From the NCBI GenBank assembly GCA_001662425.1, contig BDDC01000644.1:11110-48929 (forward strand): a stretch of 37,820 bases of DNA, read 5' to 3'. The position numbers and the translations under genes were made by a program. Positions 1 through 9,215 of this stretch are shown here, one piece after another. The stretch comes from Chlamydomonas sphaeroides (taxonomy: Eukaryota > Chlorophyta > Chlorophyceae > Chlamydomonadales > Chlamydomonadaceae). The notes below the pieces were generated by a model. That model was not told the origin of the DNA and searched no databases. It was given only the letters and a program-made list of their open reading frames with translations. Position 1 is the stretch's first letter, and every line of letters begins with the position of its first letter.

Positions 1-860
1 GAAAGCAACCCGGCCGCCCCACCTGCCGCCTATGCCAACACTGCACACCCCGGCCGCCCCACCTGCCGTCCAGCTTGGCCTCCAGGTCCGAGCCCGTCAG
101 CGGCGGGAGGTAGATGACCGGCGGCAGCTGCTGCTGCGGGTCGGGGCCCGACCCCCGCAACGCGGCCCGGTCCGACCCCGGGGCGCTGGCCTGCGGCGCG
201 AAGCCGTCGCTGGCAGCGTCGTAGCAGGAGCCCTCTGAGCCTGCAGCGGCCGGCGCCGTGGCCTGGGCCGGGCTGGGCGTCGCCTGGGCGGAGGAGCCCT
301 GGGGCCAGTGGAGCTCGGACAGGCGTGGAGCTGGGGGTGCCTGAAGTTTGGGTTCGTGCCGGGCCGCCGTTGCCGCCGCTGCTGCATCAGCATCGGCAGT
401 GGCTCGCTGGACGGCATGGGCGGCTGCGGAGGAGCCGGTGGGCCTGAAGCCGGGTGTGGCGGATGTGGGTGCGAGCCAGGGCAGCAGGTGCAGGAGGCGG
501 GCGAGGGCCGCGGCGGCCGAGGCAGCCGAGGCGAGGAGAGCGGTGGGTAGAGTGTGCGGGGCTGGCTGGCGGTCAGGCGGCGGCAGCGAGCCGCCCCAGC
601 CCAGCACGCCTCGGTCGAGGGAGGGGTGGGGTTGGACTGCGTGAGAGAGGAAGGGCGTGGCGGGTGCGGGGTGGGTGGGGCTGGCGTGTCCGACCACGCC
701 ACCACGCCCCACCCGGCCTCCGGTGTCGGGGCTCACCTAGCGCGGGTCGCACCACCTCATGGGACTTGCCCGTGGAAGCAGCCACAAAAATACAGCGCTG
801 ACAGGTCGCAGCGAGCAGCATGCACAGCAGCGCCAGCGCGCACGGTCGCGACCGGCGCAT
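1..860 (-). CDS. LCAT/PDAT-family lipid acyltransferase or phospholipase, N-terminal part (runs off left edge)
   Basis: Two 5' exons are visible. Exon 1 (860-737) starts MRRSRPCALALLCMLLAA, a basic then hydrophobic stretch that looks like a secretory signal peptide or signal anchor. It ends in phase 1 at a GTGAGC donor. Exon 2 (636-63) follows a strong acceptor (ttcctctctcacgcag) and keeps the frame. It encodes a low-complexity Ala/Pro-rich region of about 170 residues and then PPVIYLPPLTGSDLEAKLDG. This matches the start of the LCAT/PDAT/group XV phospholipase fold (consensus-like P-V-[IV]-x-[VL]-P-G-x-x-G-S-x-LEA-[KR]-LD). Exon 2 ends at a GTGGGG donor in phase 2; positions 1-62 are intron. 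Family members move acyl groups between phospholipid and sterol or diacylglycerol, or hydrolyse phospholipid, usually in the ER lumen, vacuole or outside the cell. The Ser-Asp-His triad would lie beyond the window, so activity cannot be judged. The long linker between signal and domain is unusual. Confidence 0.72.
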
Positions 861-1156
861 GCTGTCAACCTCCGCACGGGACTAGGGGTTTGGGAACGGT
901 ACGTCTAGTTGACGTAGCCCCACGGTTATGCCCTCAGGGCGATGCCGGAGGCTAGAACCGAGGTGCGAGTTCTGCGAGTTCATGCAACCGATAACCGCGT
1001 TCGCGACCATCGCTCGCAGTCGTTTGCACAGCTAAACACGACCGCACATACGCTGTCATCATTCCGTATCGCTGGTATCGCGCCGAGGCGAAGCACTCGA
1101 CCTGAAAACCCAGCGCGCTGACTCCCTCAAAACTGGCAGCAATCTAGAGGGCAGCT
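861..1156. promoter_or_regulatory. Divergent intergenic region, putative bidirectional promoter
   Basis: These 296 bp separate the start codons of the LCAT-like gene (minus) and the extended synaptotagmin (plus). The stretch holds both promoters and 5' UTRs. Local GC is visibly lower than in the flanking exons. I see no convincing TATA box, no CCAAT box and no other gene. Confidence 0.5.
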
Positions 1157-4100
1157 ATGGTGCTCCCGTTCATCGGGGCCGGGATTGCCTCCGGCATAGG
1201 CATCGTCGCTGGGTTGTCGGTACGTCCACGGCTTGAGCAGCCCTTGTGCATGCCTTTGGACTGCTGAACAGCACATGATCACGGAGAACCGCATAACGGC
1301 AGCAGGAGCGAAGATGGTCGAGACAATCGGCGTTGCAACGCCGCGACTTGCTGAGCTTGCTCGCACGGACCCCGTTCCCTTTGCCGCAGCTCGGGCCCTA
1401 TGTCTTCCCTGCTCTCACGAAGCCGGCCAGCTATCGGCTGCTCCGCGAGGAGGTCGACACCGACAACACCGTGCCGGCGCCGGAGAACGGCCTCTTGGTC
1501 AAGACGGAGTACCGCGATGCGCTGCCGCTGCTGGAGCCGTGGGTCACGGACCCCGACTATGAGCGGGTGCGCCAAAGGAGGGACAGGTCCTCGGCTGCGT
1601 AACCACACGGGCGGCGCCTGGGTTAGGGCTCGAGCAGGCCAGCGCCCGCCCCCAGGACCGGAGGCGGGGCTCCGCAACCCCAACAGGCGGCCTCCCGAGC
1701 TGCTGCCCCAGCCATAGCGTGTATCGGGGACCATGGGCTTGCGCGCCAGCTTGAGCGTCTCGTGCATAAGGACACCCCAGGCAGAGCCGCGCAGCCCAGA
1801 GGCGTGTGGCCCGGGGGCGTAACCGCTGCGCGAGGCCAGCCGCTGCGCCGAGAGGGCGTTTCTTTTGGCGCCTGGCGTGTGAGTCAGGCCCGCCACGGCG
1901 CTGACGCCACAGCCGGCGCTGCCGGCGCCAGCTTGGGACGCAATCACAGCGCATATGGCACTGGCGGCCCCGGACGTGGCTCAGCGCCGCCGCAGCCGTT
2001 GGCTTTGCAGCCAGGGCTGCGGCCTCACGGCAGGCATCTGGCGGCCTTGGCTCGCTCGGCGGTGGCGCCATGCAGCGGGGGGGGGGCGCCACGGACGGCT
2101 GGCGGACGCCCGCCCGCAGGGCCCCACCGCACCCGCCGCCAGCCCAGCTGCCTGGCTCCCGCCCCTGGCACCCGGCGCGGCCTTCTCTCCCGTGGGCGGT
2201 GTCGCGCCATTCCACAAGGCACCTGCATGTGTGCCGAACCCCTCCCCTTCCCTGCCCCTGCCCTGCCCTGCCCTCCCCCGCCCTGCTGCTCCCCTCCCTG
2301 CCCCCAGACGTCCATGATCAACCGGCTCACTGCCACGGTGTGGCCCACCATGACCAAGGCCATCCTGGACCTCATCATCCAGGGCGACGTCTACAACACC
2401 GTGCTCTACCCGCAGCTCAAGGCGCAGGTGTTCGACAAGGTGAGACCGGCGGCAGCAGCATGGCGCGCAGTAGCATGCCCGCGGCACGCCGCTGCAGCTG
2501 CTACTTCCCCGGCCCACCGCACACGCCCACGCGATACCCGCAACAGCCGTGGCAGCGCACCTTTGGCAGGTCACCTGTGTCACGTTCAGGACGCCTGACC
2601 CCTGACACCCACCACCGCCTCCCTCTCCTGCTCTCCCTCCCTCGTTCCCCCATCTCCCCCTTCCCCTCTTCCCCCTCTGCAGTACCCCTTTGTGGAGGAC
2701 ATCTTCCTGGGCCCGCACTCGCTGCGGCACGGCAAGATCGACTTCCGCACCAACCCCTGGCTCCACGACAAGCTGTTCACGGTGGGCGCGGTGGCGCCTC
2801 GCATCGGCGGCATGCGGGTGGTGCCCACCGCCGACGACGAGGTGCTGCTGGAGACGAGCATGATCTGGGGCAGCCAGGCCACGGTGAGGGTGGGGAGGGG
2901 AGGTGGGGGCAGGGATGGGGAGGAGGCGGGGTACGTGTGAGGGAGGGGCGCGGTGATGTGGGGCAGCCAGGCCGCGGTGGGCGAGGGGGAAGTGGGGGAG
3001 GGGGGCAGGGGTTGGATGTGAGTGGGTTCAGGGTTGGGGCCCCGGTGAGGGTGCGTGGCCAGGGTGTGGCCCGCCTGCAGCGCCTCACGGGGCTGCCCCC
3101 CCTCTCTTCCCCCTCGCCCGAATCACCTGCAGTTTGACGTGAGCGCGGTGCTGCGGTTCGGGCGGCTGCGGCTGGTGGTGCCCATCCAGCTGGCCAACAT
3201 CAGCTTCAAGGTAAGGGCCGGGGGGGGGCGAGAGGGAAGGGGAGTATCGCTAAAGGGGGATATGGAGCGGGAGCGAGGCATGAATTGATTGGGAGGCTGG
3301 ACTTGGACCGCTCAGCTGGCGAACATCAGCGGGAAGGTAGGGTAATTGGGGAGGAGGGGGAAGGGCTGGAGTGGAGCGCAACGGGGAATAAGGTGTGGCG
3401 GCAGGACAGGGGGGAGGGCAGCATCAGGGAGGGGCGAGGAGGGCACGGAGGCATCAGGATGCGGATGGGGCCCTGAGAGGATTGCCGCGGTACGTGGAAT
3501 TGGAAACAGGGGCAGGCGGGGGCGCCGCGGCATGAGGCTGGGCGCAATGCATGCAAGGTCACCCTGGAGCAGCCTGGCCCACATGCCGGAACCCTTCCCC
3601 TGCTGTGCCGCACACACCCCTTCCTGCCCTGCCCACCACTCCTCTCGCTACTTTTGCCAATATCCTCCCTTCCCTCCCTGTCACGCTCGTCCGCTCTCCC
3701 CGCCTCCCCCTCCATCCGCCCTCTCCCTCCCCCCGCCAGGCCGACGTGCGCGTGGTGCTGCGGCCGCTGGTGGAGAAGTTCCCCTGCCTGGGCGGCGTGT
3801 CCATCAGCCTGCTGCGGGTGCCCACCGTGGACTGCAGCCTCAAGCTGCTCAAGGGCGTCGACATCATGGCGCTGCCCTTCATACCGCAGATCATATACGC
3901 GGCCATGCGGGTGCGGGGCAGAGGGGCCGCCGCTGGGCAGGGCAGGGGCACAGCGGCAGTAGGGCTGCGGGCACTGTGTGACGGAAGGCGGTGCCAGGGG
4001 CAACGAGGACCCGGGCGCGGGGCGAGGGGACCCCTGCCTGGCCGGCACTCGGCTCCTCCAGACACGCCGGCGCCTTGCCTCCCTCCTGCCCGACCTCGGC

Positions 4101-7100
4101 CCCCTGAACCCCCTGACCCCACCCGTCCATGCGGCCGCAGGTGGTGCTGGAGCCCATGACCATCCCGCTGCTCAACAAGCCGCTGGTGCCGGGGCTGGGC
4201 CTGGTGCTGCCCAACGCGGCGTCCTTCCCCATCATGCCCAAGTTCGGACTGCCCGACCCACCCGTGGGCGCGCTGCGGGTGGGTGGGCCGCGACTGCCGA
4301 CTGCCGTACCGCCGCCGCGCCGTACCTTTCAGGGCCGCCGGCGTCAGCGCTCGCAGCCTGCAACCGGGCCTTGCGCCTGGCTCTGGCAAGCGCAGCCGCG
4401 TGTGTGCAGCTGCGCTGCTGGAGCCTGCCGAGAGTCCCGGGCGCGCTGCCGGCTGGCGAGCACAAAAGTGCTGCAAACCGCAAAACCGCAAAACCGTCGC
4501 CGCCCCACGCCGCTGCGAACCCCAGGTGACCATCCTAAACATGGAGAACGTGCGCGGCGGCGACAGCCTGTACTGCCGGCTGGAGATCCGCCGCGGCCGC
4601 TTCCAGCAGACACGCACCGTGGAGGGCACCCGCTCGCCCTCGTTCAACGAGGAGTACGCGCTCATTGTGAGGCGCCGGGCTGGCTGCGTGCTGGCTGCCA
4701 CGTGCTGTCGCTGCCACCCTGCCTCGCCACGACGATGCACTTCGTTAACGGGAGTGGTGTAGCCGGGTTGTCTTGTTGAGCTAAGCTAGGCTGTGGTACG
4801 CGAGCTGGAAGCCACGTGGCCGCCCAACCTGTGGTCAACAAGGCGTGCCGCACCGCAAATTCCGCGCGACCGTCGACCCACCCCTGCGGGCCCGGCTGCT
4901 CTGACGCCCCTCCCTTGCTGCCAACTCCTGCCCCGCCGACCCCTCAGATCGACTCGTTCGAGAACGACTCGCTGCGCATCTGCGTCTACAACGACGACCT
5001 GGGCTGGAACGACACCATGCTGTCGGAGCTGGTCATCCCCTTTGCCGAGGTGATCGGCACCACGGTGGACCCCAAGACCGGCAAGGACGTGACGGAGTGG
5101 AAGGTGCGGCGTGGCGGCGGGGGGGGCAGCTGGGGGCCCTGGGCTGGGCTGGATTGGGCTGGGTGTTGGAGGCCGAGGGGCGTGTGAAGGGTCGCGTGCA
5201 AGGAGCGGCAGCATGCCCGATGTGAACACACCGTGCCATGTGGGCGGGGCCGCGGCGTCGCGGCACTGGTGCTCCGCCTGCTGCGCCCTGGGGCCCGAAC
5301 ACCTGCGCTGCCCCGCTCTGGCCGCGGCCCCCGCAGAAGGCGGACTTCCTGGAGGACTGCAAGGAGCACACGATGCGGCTGCCGCTCAAGAAGGCGGCCA
5401 AGAAGGGCATGGCGGTGAGGGGGGGGCTGTGGCCTCACGTGTATGCACACGTCGTGCGGGTCGTGTGCGGGTGCGGCCCGCGCGGGCGCACGGGCCGGAG
5501 TAGGGCATGGCAACGATGGGGCTGCATCTTGCCATGAGTCTGGAGCCGCAACCTCCGCCCCACACACGCACGCGTCCACGCGTCCACCCCGCAGGCCTCG
5601 GCCACTCGCGCCGCCACCAAGTCGTTCACCGCAGTGGGCAAGGGCGTCACGACGCTGGGCAAGGGCGCTGCGGGCGTGGGCAAGTCGGCGTCGTCCAAGT
5701 TCTTCAGCCGGCTCTTCTCCAAGAAGAAGTCCAAGAAGGACAAGAAGGGCGACGGCTCGGACGGCGAGGCCGAGACCGAGGACGGCGGCTCGCAGTACCC
5801 CAGGTGTGACCTCTTGCGCGCGACCGGCGCGGCCGCGTTTCCCGCGGACGGCCCTGCCCAACACGGAGCTGCGCATCCAAGGCACACGCACGCATCATAA
5901 TCTGCACGGCTGGGGCTAGATCTGGGCCTTGGAACCATGAGCACGTGACGTGAAGACTGCAACGCACGCGCGTGCTCCCTGTCCTACTGTAGCTCGCGGC
6001 AGCAGCTGCCTTAAAACCTTCCCAAGGGGCTGCTCTCACCGTGCTAGCTTACGCTGCGCGCTCACCATCCCCCACCTGCACCGCTCGCCAACCGCTGCAC
6101 CTGCCCCCAGCGCGGCCGTGGCGCCGGTGGACGAGGGCGCCCTCAAGACGGCCGCCAGCATGAAGGCAGGCGCCTCCAGCGCGCGCTTCAGCGGGATGGT
6201 GCCGGCGCTTGAGGACACGACCGACAACATCGGCTTCATAACCTTCAAGGTGCGCCAGGGGGCGGCCACGGAGTGGTGCACGGGGCCGTTGGTCAAGGGG
6301 AATGATTGCATTGTGATGCCCAGGACTCGCGCCCAAGCGCACCGGCTCGGGCTGGGGCCTGGGCCTGGGAGCTAGGGGCTTCCAAATTTGAACCAGCCTG
6401 GAAGTCAAGGAATGGGGGCTGGGCTGTAGCAAGGCCCTGGCCCCCGCTGTCCCTGCTGCCGGTCCCTGCTGCCGGTCCCTGTTGCCGGTCCCTGCTGGCT
6501 CCCTTCATCACGCCCGCGCTCCTCGCCATCCTCGTCCCCATGCAGGTGGAGTTTGTGCCCTTCCACAAGCCCGAGTACGACGACCTCAACGCGGAGAAGG
6601 CCGCCAAGAGTAGCAGCAAGGACCCCTACCTGTCCATGTTCCCCGCGCCGCCCGGCCGCTCGCTGGGCCTGCTGGACGGAGGCGGCGGCGGCGGCGGTGG
6701 CGCGGGGGCTGGGGCGGGCAAGCTGTCGCAGGTGCGGAAGGGTGTGCGCGTGTGCCTCGGTTTGTTTGGCGGTTGGTTGGTGCGTTCTTGCACGTGGTCT
6801 GGAGCCACCGTCGCACCCTAGCACACAATGCACGTGCAGCACCAGCAGCCGCATGCGCATGGGCCCAGCCGCCCTACCTCAACCCACGCCACCACCCCAC
6901 GCCACCTCCCCGCCCCTCCCCAACCCCAGGGCGTGCTGACGGTGCAGCTCATCCGCTGCGTGGACCTGGCGCCCGAGGGCGCCAAGGACATGGCCACGTA
7001 CGTGCGCATGATGGTGACCAACGACGACAAGGACGAGACGCAGACCAGCAGCACCATCCTCAACGAGACCAGCCCACGCTGGGGCGACAAGTTTGACTTT

Positions 7101-7980
7101 GTGCTCATCCCCTCCTCCAGCGAGCTGCACATACAGGTGCGGCGGAGGAGGGCGTGAACCGCTGTGGCCTGTGCCGTACCTGTGGCTGTGCTCGTCCCCT
7201 CTAGCAATGATGTGGGCGGTGGAAGTTTCCCTCGGGACAAGGCGCCAGCCGAGGACGGCGGCTAGCATCCGGCGATCGAGCTCTCGCCTGTTGGCACCTG
7301 CCCCTGCCCCGCGTGTGTCCGGACGCCCAGCCCTACCTGACCCCGCTGCCCCATTCCGACCGCACCCCGCTCCTACCCAACCCCAGGTGTTCAACCGGGC
7401 GGGCATGTTCGGCAACCTCATGGGCACGCTGTTCCGCAAGTCCAAGGAGGTGCGCCCCGGGGCGGGCCCCGCCTGTGCATGCGCGTGTGTGCGCTGGCTG
7501 TGGCGCCGGATGGGCGGGGCGCCGCAGGGCGCTGCGCGCCTTTGCATGGTCCAGATGCCCCGGGGGCTGCTGCGACGCGCTCTTGCCGTCGTCCTCGCCG
7601 CTGCCCCGCCCTCGCGCAACGACGCATGGCGCTCCAGGGCGCAGGAGCGGCCTGCTTGGCGCAATGCCTCCGCGCAGTGGTCGCCGCCCGGGCCTCGCGC
7701 GACCTACCAAACCATCCATGTCAAGCTCCCGCCCGCGCGCGGCCTCTGTTGCATAGCTTGCGCCCTCGCTGCCGTGCACGCCCTCACCGCCGTGCCGTAC
7801 CCGCCGTACACGCGCTGCGCCGTACAGGAGAAGGACAACGTGATGGGCAAGATCATGGTGCCGGTCACGGACGTGGCGCGCAACGGGCGCATCAAGGAGA
7901 CCTGGTCGCTGCAGGATGCTGAGCGCGGCTACATTGAGCTCAACCTGGTGTGGCAGACGTGCCACGTGAGCAAGAAGTGA
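1157..7980 (+). CDS. Extended synaptotagmin (E-Syt/plant SYT-like): membrane anchor + SMP + C2A + C2B
   Basis: Sixteen exons: 1157-1219, 1306-1566, 2308-2439, 2683-2883, 3133-3210, 3740-3910, 4141-4278, 4526-4666, 4948-5103, 5337-5414, 5595-5803, 6111-6249, 6546-6731, 6930-7136, 7387-7449, 7828-7980. Phases agree throughout and the sum is 2376 nt (791 aa). Residues 2-20 form a Gly/Ile-rich membrane segment (MVLPFIGAGIASGIGIV). Residues about 95-300 are the SMP lipid-transfer domain; EPWVTDPDYER-TSMINR aligns with plant SYT1 (PLWVKNPDFDRVDWINR), and GGVSISLL and GVDIMALPF match late SMP motifs. C2A is at about 349-460, with loop 3 carrying YNDDLGWND but loop 1 only one Asp. A Lys-rich linker follows (about 474-640), then C2B (about 653-785), which lacks the usual loop 3 Asp pair (VFNRAG). 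Known role of the family: ER-plasma-membrane tethering and glycerolipid transfer. The second exon's start is the least certain junction. Confidence 0.9.
2861..2983 (+). repeat. Imperfect duplication of exon 4 end plus donor inside intron 4
   Basis: The end of exon 4 with its donor (2861-2890) is echoed 93 bp downstream at 2954-2983, 26 of 30 positions identical by eye; both contain ggggcagccaggcc. The copy ends GCG|GTGGGC, so it offers an alternative 5' splice site. Use of that donor would extend exon 4 through the G-rich start of the intron. Confidence 0.6.
3187..3342 (+). repeat. Imperfect duplication of exon 5 end plus donor inside intron 5 (possible 21-nt microexon)
   Basis: The end of exon 5 and its donor (3187-3216, cagctggccaacatcagctt...) recur at 3313-3342, 25 of 30 positions identical by eye. 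The copy has its own ctcag acceptor and a GTAGGG donor. Between them, 3316-3336 is exactly 21 nt in phase 0 and would encode LANISGK, against LANISFK at the real exon end. It could be a microexon, a decoy donor, or decaying duplicated sequence. Confidence 0.6.
6459..6497 (+). repeat. 13-bp tandem repeat, 3 copies, in synaptotagmin intron 12
   Basis: The unit gccggtccctgct occurs three times in a row, with one C-to-T change in the middle copy and a partial unit upstream. It lies shortly before the acceptor of exon 13 and adds pyrimidines to that region. Confidence 0.65.
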
Positions 7981-9215
7981 TTGGGGCGCGGGGAGGCGCG
8001 TGGGGAGGACCGGGAGGGGCGGTGGCGTGGCGTATCGCCATCGCAGTGTTGTGGGGGCCACGTGCCACGGGGGACGCCCCACGTGGGCAAGAAGAAATCG
8101 GAGGAAGTTCGGTGGGGGGGAGCCGGGAGGACGGGCTGGCGCTGTGGTGGTGCGGGTGTGGTGGCGTGGCGTGGCGGTGAGCTTGGTCGGCGTGGGACTG
8201 CAGGTGTGGCGGCGCGGTGCCAGACATGTCTGAGCTGTGGGCTTGGTGTGGGGGTTGGGGTACGGGTGGCTTTCAGGCTGGCGCGGGTGGCATTGGCTCA
8301 GGCGGAGGCTGGGGTTCCGTCCCATTTGGATGTCGAGAGCCCCTGTTGACCGGTAGTGACGGGTTGGCCTGGTGATTCGGGTATTGCACGATTCGACGCA
8401 CAGATGACCGGCACGAAGGCGGCGCGAGGCCGTGACGTTAGCGGCATGCGCGGGAGCTGGTGTTCCCTGGCGCGTGAGGGCTTTCGGCATCTGTCGCACA
8501 TAGCGCACGAAGCATACGGGCATGTTCGACCAAGTCGGAGCCCTATGGGAGCGGTGCCGGGGTTTGTCAAGGGTAGGGCCCGGGGCTGCGCAGTGGGCAA
8601 AGCTGTAACGCGACGAGCATTGAGGCGTTTGGATTCGCCCACGCGCGTTGGCCGCTGATTCCCAAGGCACAGCACAGCCGTGGGGCAGCGCCAGTCTGCA
8701 TCCTGTGTCGCGTTTGGACAACCGCGGCACACACTAGCTTCGCAATCGCTGTCGCTGTCGCTGTAGCACGCAGCACCACCACCTTGGCGCACATCGCCCC
8801 CAAGCACCGCCCATGCAGGCCCCACGAACCCAAGCCCCACAAATCCTTGCGTGGAACCCGCCCTCCCCAGTCCCACCGCGCCACCGAAACCCTCTGCAGC
8901 GCTGCTGACTCACCACAACCGCCGCCGCAGGACTGCCGCCGCATCCCGGCCCCAGCGCGTCGCACGCCGTTGTGTTCGGCCAGCCGCCAGCCCGCAGGCT
9001 CTCCCTTCAACTTACCTTCACTGCGCAACAACGCACAACACTGATTCCCCCTCATAATGGTACAGAATGGCACATGCTCTACAACCACCCACCCCAACAC
9101 CGCCATGTGACATCACCACGTGCCGCCACCATACCTCGCCGCCAGAGCTGCTTGCGCATAACCCCTGCAGCCGCCCATGGCGCCGCCCATGCCGCGGCTC
9201 ATGCCACCGCCGCCC
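7981..9215. other. Converging 3' regions of the synaptotagmin and ELMO genes
   Basis: No coding segment is supported in these 1235 bp. The plus-strand gene's 3' UTR probably runs to just past the TGTAA at 8604. The rest is the 3' flank of the minus-strand ELMO gene, in which I see no TGTAA on that strand. There is a short (gtcgct)n run near 8746-8766. A 16-nt echo of the synaptotagmin coding end (ccacgtgRgcaagaag) lies at 8079-8094. Confidence 0.5.
8604..8608 (+). terminator. TGTAA poly(A) signal, synaptotagmin gene
   Basis: TGTAA is the usual poly(A) signal in chlorophyte nuclear genes. This is the first one I find after the stop codon at 7980, implying a 3' UTR of about 640 nt. Confidence 0.5.

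Noticed and set aside
3559..4740. Minus-strand open frame of nearly 400 codons across synaptotagmin exons 6-8
   Set aside because: Antisense to conserved SMP and C2 exons, with no recognisable domain.
7981..8340. Open frames just after the synaptotagmin stop
   Set aside because: Gly/Arg/Trp-rich, overlapping in all frames, and within the probable 3' UTR ahead of the TGTAA signal.
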